A stretch of 64,000 nucleotides of DNA from an uncultured bacterium (GCA_903859215.1 CAIOLW010000241.1:44084-108083), one strand, 5' to 3'; numbered from the stretch's first letter, positions 37,343-46,416 are shown. Numbers and translations: made by a program. Notes: generated from the letters alone by a model not told the origin.

Positions 37343-37885
37343 CTACTCGCGGATCAGGTTCAGGAATTCCCCACGCGTCTTGGGGCTCTTCTTGAAGCAG
37401 CCGAGCATCTCGCTCGTCACCGCGTACGAATTCTGCTTCTGCACGCCGCGCATCATCATGCACAGGTGCTGCGCGCGCAGCACGACGGCCACGCCCATCG
37501 GCTCGAGGTTCTCCATCAGGCACTGGGCGATCTGCGCCGTCATGCGTTCCTGGACCTGCAGCCGGCGGGCATAGGCTTCGACGACCCGCGCCATTTTCGA
37601 CAGTCCGACGATCCGGCCGTTCGGGATGTACGCCACCGAGGCTTTCCCGAAGAACGGCAACAGGTGGTGCTCGCACGTGCTGTAGAAGTCGATGTTGTTG
37701 ACGACGACCATCTCCTTGCTCTCGGCCTCGAACAGCGCGCCGCGCACCATGGCGCCCGGATCCTGCGCGTAGCCGACGGTCAACTCGGCCCACGAGCGAC
37801 TGACGCGCGACGGCGTCTTGACCAGGCCCTCGCGGTCGGGGTCCTCGCCCATGCCGACGAGCATCTGGCGGATGAGGTCTTCCAT
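37343..37885 (-). CDS. folE: GTP cyclohydrolase I
   Basis: First step of folate/pterin synthesis: GTP to dihydroneopterin triphosphate. It is the 180-residue zinc enzyme with Cys71 and His74 in the [11 protein letters not shown] motif, Cys142 in [33 protein letters not shown] (read in parts), and the GEFLNLI C-terminus. ATG at 37885 matches the family's core N-terminus; the frame is open far upstream but carries no homologous sequence there. It faces away from nfnA across a 450-bp gap. Confidence 0.96.
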   Translation of the reverse strand: MEDLIRQMLVGMGEDPDREGLVKTPSRVSRSWAELTVGYAQDPGAMVRGALFEAESKEMVVVNNIDFYSTCEHHLLPFFGKASVAYIPNGRIVGLSKMARVVEAYARRLQVQERMTAQIAQCLMENLEPMGVAVVLRAQHLCMMMRGVQKQNSYAVTSEMLGCFKKSPKTRGEFLNLIRE

Positions 37886-37994
37886 GCGGATTCCCGGTCC
37901 TTTCGCAGCGGGCCTTGCAGGGCGCACGGCGTCCTGTTCGCGCCCGGCGGCTCCACGGCACGGCGCACAACGGCGCAAACGGCTTGATCGCTGC

Positions 37995-38023
37995 AAGATC
38001 GGGGCGCGCCGGAGCGCCGTCAA
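37995..38023 (-). promoter_or_regulatory. Candidate promoter for folE
   Basis: Minus-strand TTGACG, 17 bases, GATCTT, ~110 bp upstream of the folE ATG. Only the -35 is a good match. Confidence 0.35.
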
Positions 38024-38092
38024 GCGCAGCGACCGGCGGGGGCACGCTCCATGCAGAACCCGGGGCGACGTTGATGCGTCTGTCCACATGAC

Positions 38093-38170
38093 AAGGGGCC
38101 GCCGTTCGAATCCGCAGGCCCGCCGGGCGCTCCCCCCCGCGCCCGGCGCGCCGGGTCCAGGCGGCCCCTT
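38093..38170. other. Nested inverted-repeat structure in the folE-nfnA intergenic region
   Basis: The outer perfect 11-bp stem is AAGGGGCCGCC (38093-38103) with GGCGGCCCCTT (38160-38170). Inside it is a perfect 10-bp stem, CGCCGGGCGC (38121-38130) with GCGCCCGGCG (38139-38148), with an 8-base loop. The interval 37886-38335 (450 bp) has no convincing coding sequence. The element could be a structured RNA, a folE leader or a transcriptional block. It is not a recognised family. Confidence 0.6.
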
Positions 38171-38202
38171 GAGTTCCCCCGCGCCCGGCACCCGCAAGTC
38201 GT

Positions 38203-38217
38203 TGATAACGCTAATCA
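38203..38217. promoter_or_regulatory. Imperfect palindrome upstream of nfnAB
   Basis: TGAT, seven bases, ATCA inside the only AT-rich stretch of the folE-nfnA gap, ~120 bp before the nfnA start. It resembles a dimeric regulator site. The spacing is wrong for an FNR/CRP box, so the regulator is unknown. Confidence 0.3.
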
Positions 38218-38335
38218 TTGTCACTGTTTTGCCCTTGCATGGCCTGCGCCGGGCCCTAACTTTCCCCCCACATCCGCTCGCGCGGCCGTCCCGGCCGCTG
38301 CCGACCGAAAGCCCACCGTGCCCAAGGAGCTTGCC

Positions 38336-39199
38336 GTGGGGAACAAGATCGTCCGCGTCCAGGAACTGGCGCCGCGCACCCGACTCTTCGAGATCGAGGC
38401 GCCGCACATTGCCCAGCGCGGCAAGGCAGGCCAGTTCGTCATCCTGCGGGTCAACGACGAAGGTGAGCGCGTGCCGCTGACCCTCGCCAGCCGCGACCCC
38501 GGCAAGGGCACCATCACCCTGGTCTTCCAGGAAGTGGGCAAGACGACCGAGATGCTCGGCCGCCTCCAGGTGGGCCAGGAAATCCATGACCTGGCGGGCC
38601 CGCTCGGCAAGCCGACCGAGATCCCCACCGGCAAGACGGTCGTCTGCGTGGGTGGCGGCATCGGCAACGCCGTGGTCTGGCCGCAGGTGCAGGCGCTCAA
38701 GGAGGCGGGCAACCGCTGCATCGCGATCCTCGGCGCGCGCACGAAGGAACTGCTCATCCTCGAGGACGAGATCCGCGCGCTGGCCGACGAGACGATCATC
38801 ACCACCGACGACGGCAGCTACGGACGCAAGGGCATGGTCACCCACGCCCTGACCGACCTCATCGAGGGCGGCGAGAAGGTGGACGAGGTCATCACCATCG
38901 GCCCGGTCGTGATGATGAAGTTCGTCTGCCGCGCGACGCAGCCGTTCGGCATCCCCACGCAGGCCTCGCTGAACCCGCTGATGGTCGACGGCACCGGGAT
39001 GTGCGGCGCCTGCCGCGTCACCGTCGGCGGCAAGACGCGCTTCGCCTGCGTCGAGGGCCCCGAATTCGACGGCCACCAGGTCGACTTCGACGAGTTGATC
39101 ACGCGGTTGGCCTACTACCAGCCGGAAGAGCGCGCTTCGCTCGACAGCTACCACCGTTGCCGCCTCGAAGCCGCCGCCGACCGGCTGCAGAACCCGTAG
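38336..39199 (+). CDS. NfnA-type ferredoxin-NADP reductase subunit alpha
   Basis: A flavin subunit of NADH-dependent ferredoxin:NADP oxidoreductase, or of a sulfide-dehydrogenase-like complex. About 287 residues: an FAD-binding barrel ([20 protein letters not shown]), an NAD-binding domain ([22 protein letters not shown]), and a C-terminal [2Fe-2S] site ([27 protein letters not shown], read in parts). The frame opens at GTG 38318, but GTG at 38336 lies six bases after AAGGAG and is preferred. It is 10 bp ahead of its partner NfnB. The pair supports electron bifurcation and so suggests an anaerobic or facultative lifestyle. Confidence 0.88.
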   Translation: MGNKIVRVQELAPRTRLFEIEAPHIAQRGKAGQFVILRVNDEGERVPLTLASRDPGKGTITLVFQEVGKTTEMLGRLQVGQEIHDLAGPLGKPTEIPTGKTVVCVGGGIGNAVVWPQVQALKEAGNRCIAILGARTKELLILEDEIRALADETIITTDDGSYGRKGMVTHALTDLIEGGEKVDEVITIGPVVMMKFVCRATQPFGIPTQASLNPLMVDGTGMCGACRVTVGGKTRFACVEGPEFDGHQVDFDELITRLAYYQPEERASLDSYHRCRLEAAADRLQNP

Positions 39200-39209
39200 G
39201 AGGACCGCC

Positions 39210-40700
39210 ATGAGCGACGAGAGCCCGAAGCCCAAGAAGGTCCTCAACAAGTCGAAGGTGAAGACGCCGATGCGCGAGCAGGATCCTGCCGCGCGCATCT
39301 TCAACTTCGAGGAAGTGCCGCTGGGCTACAACGAGCAGGAAGCGACCGGCGAGGCGCTGCGCTGCATCGACTGCAAGGACAAGCCCTGCGTGGCCGGTTG
39401 CCCGGTCGGCATCGACATCCCCGCCTTCCTGCAACTGGTCGGCGCGAAGGATTTCGAGGGCGCGCTCCGCAAGATCAAGGAGAAGAACTTCCTGCCGGCG
39501 ATCTGCGGCCGCGTCTGCCCGCAGGAGGACCAGTGCGAGATGGTCTGCACGCTTAACCGGCCCGACAAGGGCCGCGAGTCGGGCGGCATCGGTCGCGTCG
39601 AGCGCTTCCTGGGCGACTACGCGATGGAGCACAACCTGACCATCACGCCGACGGTGGCCCCTTCGACGGGCAAGCGCGTCGCGGTCATCGGCTCCGGACC
39701 GGCCGGCCTGACCGCGGCAAGCGACATGGTCCAGAAGGGCCACGCGGTCACGGTCTTCGAGGCGCTGCACAAGCCGGGCGGCGTGCTGTTCTACGGCATC
39801 CCCCAGTTCCGCCTGCCGAAGGAAATCCTGATGCGCGAGGTCGACGGCCTGCGCGACATGGGCGTCGAGTTCGTCATGAACTACCCGGTGGGCAAGGCGG
39901 AATCGCTCGACAGCATCCGCGAGCGCTTCGACGTCGTCTTCGTTTCGACCGGCGCGGGCCTGCCCTGGTTCCTCGGGATCCCCGGCGAGAACCTGAACGG
40001 CGTCTACAGCGCCAACGAGTTCCTGACGCGCGTGAACCTGATGGGCGGCTACAAATTCCCCGACGGCTCGGACACGCCGGTCAAGAAGATCAAGCGCATC
40101 GCGGTGATCGGCGCCGGCAACACGGCGATGGACTCGGCGCGCACGGCCAAGCGGCTGCAGCCGGAAGTGGTGTACCTGGTCTACCGCCGCAGCCGGCTGG
40201 AGATGCCCGCCCGCGTCGAGGAGATCCACCACGCCGAACAGGAAGGCGTCGAGTTCAACCTGCTGCACTCGCCGCTGGAACTCGTCAACGACGGCAAGGG
40301 CGCCGTCGGCGCGATCCGCTGCCAGGAGATGGAACTGGGTGAACCGGACGCCAGCGGGCGCCGCAAGCCCGTGCCCATCGAGGGCAAGGTGCGCGAGTTC
40401 GCCGTCGACACCGTGGTCATCGCCATCGGCCAGGGCCCGAACCCCCTGCTGACGGCCGACTGCCCCGAGCTGACGCGCGACCCGAAGAAGGGCACGATCC
40501 TGATCAACGACGTGATGCAGACGAGCCTGCCGAACGTGTTCGCCGGCGGCGACATCGTCACCGGCGGCGCCACCGTGATCCTGGCCATGGGGCAGGGCCG
40601 CGTGGCCGCCGACGCGATGCACCGCTACCTGATGACCGGCGACCCGCGTGACCCGTTCGCGCAGGCCGGCGGCAGCGGGGTGTGCCCGAACCTGATGTAG
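39210..40700 (+). CDS. NfnB / glutamate-synthase-small-subunit-like oxidoreductase
   Basis: A 496-residue iron-sulfur flavoprotein. The N-terminal domain has two [4Fe-4S] cysteine sets ([15 protein letters not shown] and [15 protein letters not shown]), followed by the FAD motif [17 protein letters not shown] and the second dinucleotide motif [18 protein letters not shown]. The C-terminus has [23 protein letters not shown]. It pairs with the NfnA-like gene 10 bp upstream, so it is more likely the bifurcating transhydrogenase partner than a true GltD: no large glutamate synthase subunit is near. It ends at a strong terminator. Confidence 0.9.
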   Translation: MSDESPKPKKVLNKSKVKTPMREQDPAARIFNFEEVPLGYNEQEATGEALRCIDCKDKPCVAGCPVGIDIPAFLQLVGAKDFEGALRKIKEKNFLPAICGRVCPQEDQCEMVCTLNRPDKGRESGGIGRVERFLGDYAMEHNLTITPTVAPSTGKRVAVIGSGPAGLTAASDMVQKGHAVTVFEALHKPGGVLFYGIPQFRLPKEILMREVDGLRDMGVEFVMNYPVGKAESLDSIRERFDVVFVSTGAGLPWFLGIPGENLNGVYSANEFLTRVNLMGGYKFPDGSDTPVKKIKRIAVIGAGNTAMDSARTAKRLQPEVVYLVYRRSRLEMPARVEEIHHAEQEGVEFNLLHSPLELVNDGKGAVGAIRCQEMELGEPDASGRRKPVPIEGKVREFAVDTVVIAIGQGPNPLLTADCPELTRDPKKGTILINDVMQTSLPNVFAGGDIVTGGATVILAMGQGRVAADAMHRYLMTGDPRDPFAQAGGSGVCPNLM

Positions 40701-40723
40701 TCGGGTTCGCCGTGCCGACGACA

Positions 40724-40755
40724 AGGCCCCCTGCGGCTCGCGCTGCAGGGGGCTT
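40724..40755. terminator. Intrinsic terminator between nfnB and purN
   Basis: Nine-bp stem GCCCCCTGC / GCAGGGGGC (extended by a G-T and an A-T pair) with a 10-base loop, followed by TTCGTCCTTT on the plus strand. It lies between convergent genes. Confidence 0.8.
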
Positions 40756-40782
40756 CGTCCTTTCCAGCCATGCGCGTGCGCG

Positions 40783-41376
40783 TCAGGCGCCGGCGATCTC
40801 CCGCGCCAATTGCGCCAGCACCTCGGGATAGAGTTCGCACTCGGCGGCGAAGACGCGGGCGGCCAGGCTGCCGACGTCGTCATGGGGCAGCACGGGCACG
40901 CGCCGTTGCGCGAGGATGCGGCCGCTGTCGTAGCGGTCGTCGACCAGGTGCACGGTGCAGCCGCTCTCGGTGTCGCCGGCCGCAAGCACGGCCTGGTGCA
41001 CGCGGTCGCCGTAGTAGCCCTGTCCCCCGTGCTTCGGCAGCAGCGCCGGGTGGATGTTGACGACGGGGCCCGTGAATTCCTTCGGCGACGCATAGAGGGA
41101 AAGGTAGCCGGCCAGCACGATGATCTGCGGCCGGTGCGGCGCCAGCCAGGCATTGATGGCGGCGTTGTGCGCCGCGGTGTCGGAATAGTCCCGCCGGCGG
41201 AAAGCCTCGACCGGCAGGCCGGCATCGCGGGCCACGTCGACGCCGCGCACGTCGGGACGGCTGGCGACCACGGCGACGATCTCCAGCGGCAGCGTGCCGC
41301 GCGCGATGTGCTCGAGGAAATTGGCGAGCGTGCGCCCGCTCCCCGACAGCAGGACGGCGGCGCGCACGGCGCTCAC
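40783..41376 (-). CDS. purN: Phosphoribosylglycinamide formyltransferase
   Basis: Third step of purine synthesis, formylating GAR with 10-formyl-THF. At 197 residues it is the usual size. It has LLSGSGRTLANFLEH at the phosphate site, the catalytic Asn/His in VVNIHPALLPKHGGQGYYG, and the catalytic Asp in GCTVHLVDDRYDSG. The GTG start overlaps the nudix gene stop by 4 bp. purM, purE and purD also lie in this window but in separate units. Confidence 0.94.
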   Translation of the reverse strand: MSAVRAAVLLSGSGRTLANFLEHIARGTLPLEIVAVVASRPDVRGVDVARDAGLPVEAFRRRDYSDTAAHNAAINAWLAPHRPQIIVLAGYLSLYASPKEFTGPVVNIHPALLPKHGGQGYYGDRVHQAVLAAGDTESGCTVHLVDDRYDSGRILAQRRVPVLPHDDVGSLAARVFAAECELYPEVLAQLAREIAGA

Positions 41377-41891
41377 GGCGCTGCCTCGGCGCGCAGCTGC
41401 TCGAGCACGCGGCGGTGCGCCGCGAAGGCGATCGGGCCGGGCAGCGCGTCGAGCGGGAAGAACCCGACCTCTTCCGCGTCATCGCCGGCCTCGAGCCGGC
41501 CGCCCGTCTCTTCGGCCGTGTAGAAGATGACCACGACGGGCGTGTCGGGCGGCAGGACTCCCGACTCGACGGCGTAGAGTCCGGTCAAGGCAACCTCGAG
41601 GCCGGTCTCCTCGAGCGCCTCGCGCTGCGCGGTCTCGGCCGGCGCCTCGCCCCACTCCATGAACCCGGTCGGGAAGGTCCATTCGCCCTGCTTCGGCGCG
41701 AAGCGACGCTTCACGAGGCAGACGCGACCGTCCCGGAACAGGACGATGCCCGCCGCGGGCGCCGGGTTCAGGTACTGCACGACGCCGCACGAGAGGCACA
41801 CGGGCCGCTCCTCGCCGCCATCGCGCCGTTGCGTCATCTCGGCGCGGCACTGCGGGCACCAGCGCCAGACGTGTCGTTCGGACGGGATCAA
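41373..41891 (-). CDS. NUDIX hydrolase with N-terminal zinc ribbon
   Basis: A 172-residue protein joining a small zinc ribbon (CPQC near residue 14 and CLSC near residue 34, followed by YLNPAPAAGIVL) to a NUDIX domain. The NUDIX box is GFMEWGEAPAETAQREALEETGLEV (read in two parts). This architecture resembles NudC/ADP-ribose-type pyrophosphatases that clear nucleoside diphosphate derivatives; the substrate cannot be deduced. The start is TTG at 41891: AGGAG precedes it and TTGA overlaps the lnt stop. The open frame upstream of this point runs antiphase to lnt and is discarded. Confidence 0.85.
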   Translation of the reverse strand: MIPSERHVWRWCPQCRAEMTQRRDGGEERPVCLSCGVVQYLNPAPAAGIVLFRDGRVCLVKRRFAPKQGEWTFPTGFMEWGEAPAETAQREALEETGLEVALTGLYAVESGVLPPDTPVVVIFYTAEETGGRLEAGDDAEEVGFFPLDALPGPIAFAAHRRVLEQLRAEAAP

Positions 41892-43534
41892 GGGTTCTCC
41901 TGTTCGGCGTCGGCCCGGCGGCGCGGCCACGGGCCCCTGGCGACCACGGCCAGCCACGCGGCGACGAACACCGCAACCGGCCAGGCCCCCAGGCGCACCC
42001 ACATCGTGCTCGCGGTGCCCGGCGCGATCGACGCCGTGACGGCGCCACGCACACCGAGGTCGAGCCAGTCCAGGATGCGCCCGTCCTGGTCGCAGATGAA
42101 GCTGATGCCGTTGTTGGCGCAGCGGACGACGGGCACGCCGCACTCGACGGCGCGCAGGCGCGCCAGCCACGCATGCTGGCGCGGTCCGGCCGTGCGGCCG
42201 AACCAGCCGTCGTTCGTGACCACGACCAGGCAGCGGCTGCCGCGACGCACGCTGTCGCGCGCGAGCGACCCGAAGACCGACTCGAAGCAGATCATCCCGC
42301 TGAACGGGAACTGCCCGTCGGCCAGCTTCACCACCATCGGCTGCGGGGGATCGCCCGGGTCCCACTCGGCCTGCCCCACGTTCAGCTTCCCGAGGAACGG
42401 CAGGTAGCGCTGGAACGGCATCGCTTCGCCGATGGGCAGCAGGTGGTGCTTGGCGTAGCGGTCGGTGATGATGCCGTCGGGGCGGAACAGGCCGGACGAG
42501 TTGTAGAGGCGCATGCGGCCGTCGGGCTTGCGCTCGCCGTCCGGGAACCCGAGGTAGTACCAGACGCCGGTCTCGCGCACCAGCCGGCGCATCCAGTTCA
42601 GCGACGCGGTATCGTAGCGCAGGTACCCGGGCAACGCGGTCTCGGCCCAGACGAGGAATTCGGCGCCGCCGGACGCCTCGCGCATCGAGAGATTGCGGTA
42701 CGGCACGCGGCTCGAATCCACGCGCGCCGGCTCCCACTTGTCGGCCAGGGAGACGTTGGCCTGCACGGCGGCCACGCGCAGGGGTCGCGCGAGCAGCGAG
42801 TCGCCGGCGGCCAGGGCCACCTTCGCGTCGCGCGGCGCGGGCGGCGCCGGGTGGATGCTGCTCGCGACGCCCAGCGCCACCCAGGCCACGGCCGTCGCGA
42901 CCGTCAGCGGCCCGCGCACGCCGCGTCGCGCCGCGCCCGCCGCGCCGCCACCCGCAAGCCAGGCGACTGCGGTCGCGGCGGTGAACGCGATTCCCAGGCC
43001 GAGGCCGAGTTCGCCGGCGCCCCGCACGAGCACCATCAGCGGTGTGCCGATCGCGCACGAACCGGTCAGGCACCACGGGAACCCCATCTCGCCGACACTG
43101 CGCAGCGCCTCCATGGCCGTCCACAGGGCCGGCATCGCCAGCAGCGCCCGCCCAGGCCCCAGGCGCATGCGAACGAGGCCGCACACCCTCCCCCATCCCA
43201 GGTAGAAGACCGCCACGTAGAGGATCGTCAGGATGGCCTGGATGGGCACCAGCGCGCGGGTCGGGATGCTCTTGGCCGGGTCCAGCAGGAACATCCAGTA
43301 GAGCAGGGTCGACTGCTGGGCCAAGGCGAAGAACCAGGCCGTTCGCGCCGGCCGCGGCGACTCGAGCACCAGGAGCATGAGCATCGCCACGCCCGCCGGC
43401 ACCAGCACACCGGTCCAGGCGTGCGGCGGCAGCCCGCCGGTGACCATGACACCTGCCGCCAGCGCCAGGACGGTCGTGCGCGAGGGGCGCCCCGGGCGAA
43501 GGCGGCGCAGCATTTTCAGGGTCGTTTTTTCCAT
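41888..43534 (-). CDS. lnt: Apolipoprotein N-acyltransferase
   Basis: Adds the third acyl chain to bacterial lipoproteins at the periplasmic face of the inner membrane. The 548-residue protein has five to six N-terminal spans (about residues 20-250) and a nitrilase domain whose triad is visible: Glu in VWAETALPGYL, Lys in DRYAKHHLLPIGE and Cys in GMICFESVF. A final C-terminal span (WPVAVFVAAWLAVVA) follows. It overlaps the nudix gene by 4 bp. Lipoproteins with lipoboxes are encoded nearby (PKD lipoprotein, LptC-like). Confidence 0.95.
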   Translation of the reverse strand: MEKTTLKMLRRLRPGRPSRTTVLALAAGVMVTGGLPPHAWTGVLVPAGVAMLMLLVLESPRPARTAWFFALAQQSTLLYWMFLLDPAKSIPTRALVPIQAILTILYVAVFYLGWGRVCGLVRMRLGPGRALLAMPALWTAMEALRSVGEMGFPWCLTGSCAIGTPLMVLVRGAGELGLGLGIAFTAATAVAWLAGGGAAGAARRGVRGPLTVATAVAWVALGVASSIHPAPPAPRDAKVALAAGDSLLARPLRVAAVQANVSLADKWEPARVDSSRVPYRNLSMREASGGAEFLVWAETALPGYLRYDTASLNWMRRLVRETGVWYYLGFPDGERKPDGRMRLYNSSGLFRPDGIITDRYAKHHLLPIGEAMPFQRYLPFLGKLNVGQAEWDPGDPPQPMVVKLADGQFPFSGMICFESVFGSLARDSVRRGSRCLVVVTNDGWFGRTAGPRQHAWLARLRAVECGVPVVRCANNGISFICDQDGRILDWLDLGVRGAVTASIAPGTASTMWVRLGAWPVAVFVAAWLAVVARGPWPRRRADAEQENP

Positions 43535-43550
43535 CGCCGCAACATACCCC

Positions 43551-43585
43551 GCGCCCGCGGCCCTGTCCAGACGGGCCGCGGGCGC
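43551..43585 (-). terminator. Hairpin after the sigma-54 activator gene
   Basis: Perfect 13-bp stem GCGCCCGCGGCCC / GGGCCGCGGGCGC with a 9-base loop, just past the activator's stop and ahead of lnt. On the minus strand it is followed by GGGGTATGTT, a poor U-tract, so termination is probable but not certain. Confidence 0.6.
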
Positions 43586-43602
43586 GCCGGTGGTCCCGGG
43601 GC

Positions 43603-45144
43603 TCAGGAGGGGCCGGGCGCGATGAGGTCCACCATCCCGTAACGGGCGATCTTCTTGTACAGCCCCTGCCGGGACAGCCCGAGCCGGCGCGCGGCGGCGG
43701 CCTTGCGCCCGTTGCAGGCCGCGATCGCCTTGCGGATCAGGTAGCGCTCGAGCAGTTCGCCCGCCTGGTCGAGCGCGCGCAGCGTGCCGAGGTCGGAGGC
43801 ATCGACCAGGCGCGTGTCGAGCCCGCGCACCTCGCGCGACAGGTGCGCGCGCCGGATGACCGCCTCGCCCGGGTACAGGGCCGACAGGCGCTGGGCCTCG
43901 TTCTCGAGCTCGCGCACGTTGCCGGGCCAGCGCCAGCGTTGCAACGCCGCGAGCGCTTCCTCTGATATCCTTATCTTTTCGATGTTTCGCCCACTCTTCT
44001 TGAGGAAGTACGCGAACAGAGGCGCGACGTCCTCGGGCCGGTGCCGCAGGGGCGGGATCACGATGGCGACCACCTTCAGGCGGTAGTAGAGGTCGAGCCG
44101 GAAGCGTCCCTCGCGGATCTCGGCGTCCAGGTCCTTGTGCGTGGCGGCGACGAAGCGCAGGTCAACCGGCACGCTCTTTAGTTCGCCGATACGGCGCACC
44201 TGGCGCTCCTGCATGACGCGCAGGAGCTTGATCTGCAGCGCCAGGGGCATGTCGCCGATCTCGTCCAGGAAGAAGGTCCCGCCGCTGGCGGCCGCGAGCA
44301 GGCCCTTCTTCTCGGTCGCGGCGCCGGTGAAGGCGCCGGCGCGGTGGCCGAACAATTCGGATTCGAACAGGGATTCCGGCAGCGCCGCGCAGTTCTGGGC
44401 GATGAACGGCCCGCCCTGGCGCTCGCTCGCCACGTGCAGGGCGCGCGCGATGATCTCCTTGCCGGTGCCGCTCTCGCCGTGCAGCAGCACGTTGACCCCG
44501 CTGCGCGCGATGTTGCCCAACCGCAGGCCGAGTCCCACCATCTCGGCGCTGGCCCCCACGCAACCGGGGATGCCGGGCACGGTCGCCGGGCGCGGCAGCG
44601 GCACGAGCAGCGTGTCCCGCCCCTGGCCGGCCGCGGCTTCGCCGATGGTCGCCACCGTGCGCGCGGGCCCGGCCGCCTGGCGGCGCGGGCTGACGGCCGG
44701 CAACGGGAACAACGTCGGCTGGCTCAGCGTCTCGCCCGGCGCCGGCCCCTGGGGCTCGAGCAGGCCGAGCAGCGGGACCAGGCGCGGCACCAGTCGCTGG
44801 CCCCACAGGAAGATGCCTTCGCGCCAGGGCTCGGCGGCGTCGAACCAGATGCCGAGGCAACCGACGACAGCCCCGCGCTGGCGCAGCGGTTCGACCCACA
44901 GCGCGGTGTCGCGGCCGCGCCGGATCAATTCCTCGCGATCGTCCGCCATCGCGCGCAGGAGGCTGCCGAGCGGCGGCCTTTCGGCCAGCCCCTCGCGCCG
45001 CGCGTTGCCGCAGTCCCACGATTTCATCAACTGCAGCGGCGCGCCCGCTTCCTGGCTGCCGCGACGCACAACCCAGACCGCGGCGCCGCGCCCGCCGTGC
45101 GGGAACGCGCGCAGTTCCTCGTCCCAGAATGCCCGGTGCTCCAT
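43603..45144 (-). CDS. Sigma-54-dependent transcriptional activator (bEBP)
   Basis: An AAA+ enhancer-binding protein, 513 residues. The N-terminal ~170 residues look like a GAF-type sensory domain (WVEPLRQRGAVVGCLGIWFD) and contain no receiver domain, so it is not a classical two-component regulator. The AAA+ core has Walker A HGESGTGKE, the sigma-54 contact loop GAFTGA, Walker B GGTFFLDEIGDMPL, RLDLYYRLKV and WPGNVRELENE. A Fis-type helix-turn-helix ends the protein (RKAAAARRLGLSRQGLYKKI). ATG at 45144 follows GGGAGGAG. An array of GGGACAC repeats sits 140-230 bp upstream. It may activate the sigma-54 promoters at 3.8 kb; that link is inference. Confidence 0.93.
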   Translation of the reverse strand: MEHRAFWDEELRAFPHGGRGAAVWVVRRGSQEAGAPLQLMKSWDCGNARREGLAERPPLGSLLRAMADDREELIRRGRDTALWVEPLRQRGAVVGCLGIWFDAAEPWREGIFLWGQRLVPRLVPLLGLLEPQGPAPGETLSQPTLFPLPAVSPRRQAAGPARTVATIGEAAAGQGRDTLLVPLPRPATVPGIPGCVGASAEMVGLGLRLGNIARSGVNVLLHGESGTGKEIIARALHVASERQGGPFIAQNCAALPESLFESELFGHRAGAFTGAATEKKGLLAAASGGTFFLDEIGDMPLALQIKLLRVMQERQVRRIGELKSVPVDLRFVAATHKDLDAEIREGRFRLDLYYRLKVVAIVIPPLRHRPEDVAPLFAYFLKKSGRNIEKIRISEEALAALQRWRWPGNVRELENEAQRLSALYPGEAVIRRAHLSREVRGLDTRLVDASDLGTLRALDQAGELLERYLIRKAIAACNGRKAAAARRLGLSRQGLYKKIARYGMVDLIAPGPS

Positions 45145-45281
45145 GGCTCCTCCCGTCGGGTGGGGGTACGGGAGCCCATGAGGCACGAGTCGTGCCCGTA
45201 TTGCCGGTACGGCGGCGCCGGCGTGCAGTTGCTTTCGCGAGGCGAGGTTGGGCGCAACGCCACGGAACGGGCAGGCCGGCC

Positions 45282-45370
45282 GTGTCCCATTTCGTGTCCC
45301 GCTGCGCGGGTTATCCCCCGACCCGGCGGGACACGAGGCGGGACACATCACGGGACACGGGACGGGACGA
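45282..45370. repeat. GGGACAC repeat array with 12-bp periodicity
   Basis: GTGTCCC occurs at 45282 and 45294 (12 bp apart). The reverse complement GGGACAC occurs at 45328, 45340 and 45352, with a variant GGGACGA at 45364, all exactly 12 bp apart. The two arms face each other and extend into a perfect 9-bp inverted repeat, GTGTCCCGC/GCGGGACAC (45294-45302 and 45326-45334). It lies between the purM stop and the activator's start. One turn-plus spacing suggests cooperative protein binding. Confidence 0.75.
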
Positions 45371-45402
45371 GCAGGCCGCCGGGGCGGAAAGATCGCCGCT
45401 GC

Positions 45403-46416
45403 TCACCAGGGCAATGCGACGCGGCGCTCACCGGCGCGCACTTCGCCGATCAGGCGCGCCTCGAGGCCGGGCAGGGCCGCGAGGTCGCAGTCGGCCGGCG
45501 TGACCACCACCAGCCCGATCCCCATGTTGAACACGCGGTACATCTCGGCCTCGGCCACCTCGCCCAGCCGCTGGATGAGCCGGAAGATCGGCAACGGCGC
45601 CCAGGCCGTCGGGTCGACGTGCACGCAGAGACCGGCCGGCACGACGCGCGGGATGTTGTCGTAGAACCCGCCGCCGGTGATGTGGATGAGCCCGCGCACG
45701 GCCGGGCGGCCGCACGTGTCCCAGATCGCGCGGACAGCCGGCAGGTAGCTGCGGTGGACGGCCAGCAGGGCGTCGCCCACGGTGGCGCCGCCCAGCTCGG
45801 CGGGCGCATCGGTCACCTTCAGCCCGGCGCGGTCCAGCAGAACGGCGCGCGCCAGCGAGTAGCCGTTCGTGTGCAGGCCCGTGCTCGGCAGGCCCCAGAC
45901 GCGGTCGCCGGCCTGCATCGTGCTGCCGTCGATCACGTGCGCCGGCAGCACGCGGCCGACGATGGTGCCCGCCAGGTCGAACTCGCCGTCACGATAGACT
46001 CCCGGCATCTCGGCCGTCTCGCCGCCGAGCAGCGCGCAGCCGTTCTCGCGGCACGCCTTGGCGAAGCCGGCCAGCACCTCGGGCAGCACGGCTTCGTCGA
46101 GCTTCGCCGTGGCGAAGTAGTCCAGGAAGAACAGCGGCTCGGCGCCCTGGACCAGGATGTCGTCCACGCAGTGGTTGACCAGGTCCTGCCCCACCGTGTC
46201 GTAGCGCCCGCACAGCGAGGCGACCATCACCTTGGTGCCGACGCCATCGACGCTCGCCACGAGCAGCGGCTCGCCCGGGGCAGGCTGGAACAGCCCGCCG
46301 AAGGCCCCGATCTCATTGCGGACGCGCGCGTCCCAGGTCGAGCGCACGTGGTCGCGGCTGCGGGCCAGGGCCCGCGTGGCGGCGTCGATGTTGACGCCGC
46401 TGTCGGCATACTTCAT
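45403..46416 (-). CDS. purM: Phosphoribosylformylglycinamidine cyclo-ligase (AIR synthetase)
   Basis: Fifth step of purine synthesis, ATP-dependent closure of FGAM to AIR. About 337 residues: YADSGVNIDAA at the N-terminus, VASVDGVGTKV, CVDDILVQGAEPLFFLDYFA (read in parts), LLGGETAEMPGVY, GLPSTGLHTNGYSLAR, ITGGGFYDNIPR and FNMGIGLVVV are all present. ATG at 46416 is chosen because AAAGGA precedes it; a GTG seven codons upstream is also open. Additional GGGAC motifs lie just ahead of the start. Confidence 0.96.
   Translation of the reverse strand: MKYADSGVNIDAATRALARSRDHVRSTWDARVRNEIGAFGGLFQPAPGEPLLVASVDGVGTKVMVASLCGRYDTVGQDLVNHCVDDILVQGAEPLFFLDYFATAKLDEAVLPEVLAGFAKACRENGCALLGGETAEMPGVYRDGEFDLAGTIVGRVLPAHVIDGSTMQAGDRVWGLPSTGLHTNGYSLARAVLLDRAGLKVTDAPAELGGATVGDALLAVHRSYLPAVRAIWDTCGRPAVRGLIHITGGGFYDNIPRVVPAGLCVHVDPTAWAPLPIFRLIQRLGEVAEAEMYRVFNMGIGLVVVTPADCDLAALPGLEARLIGEVRAGERRVALPW

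Noticed and set aside
38104..38120. tRNA T-loop-like GTTCGAATCC
   Set aside because: The flanking five-base arms do not pair properly (C-C and C-A mismatches), and no anticodon or D arm is found on either strand. It is not called as a tRNA or tmRNA.
38201..38220. FNR/CRP-type box upstream of nfnAB
   Set aside because: TGAT and ATCA half-sites are separated by seven bases instead of four to six, and the TTGAT-N4-ATCAA consensus is not met. It is reported only as an imperfect palindrome.
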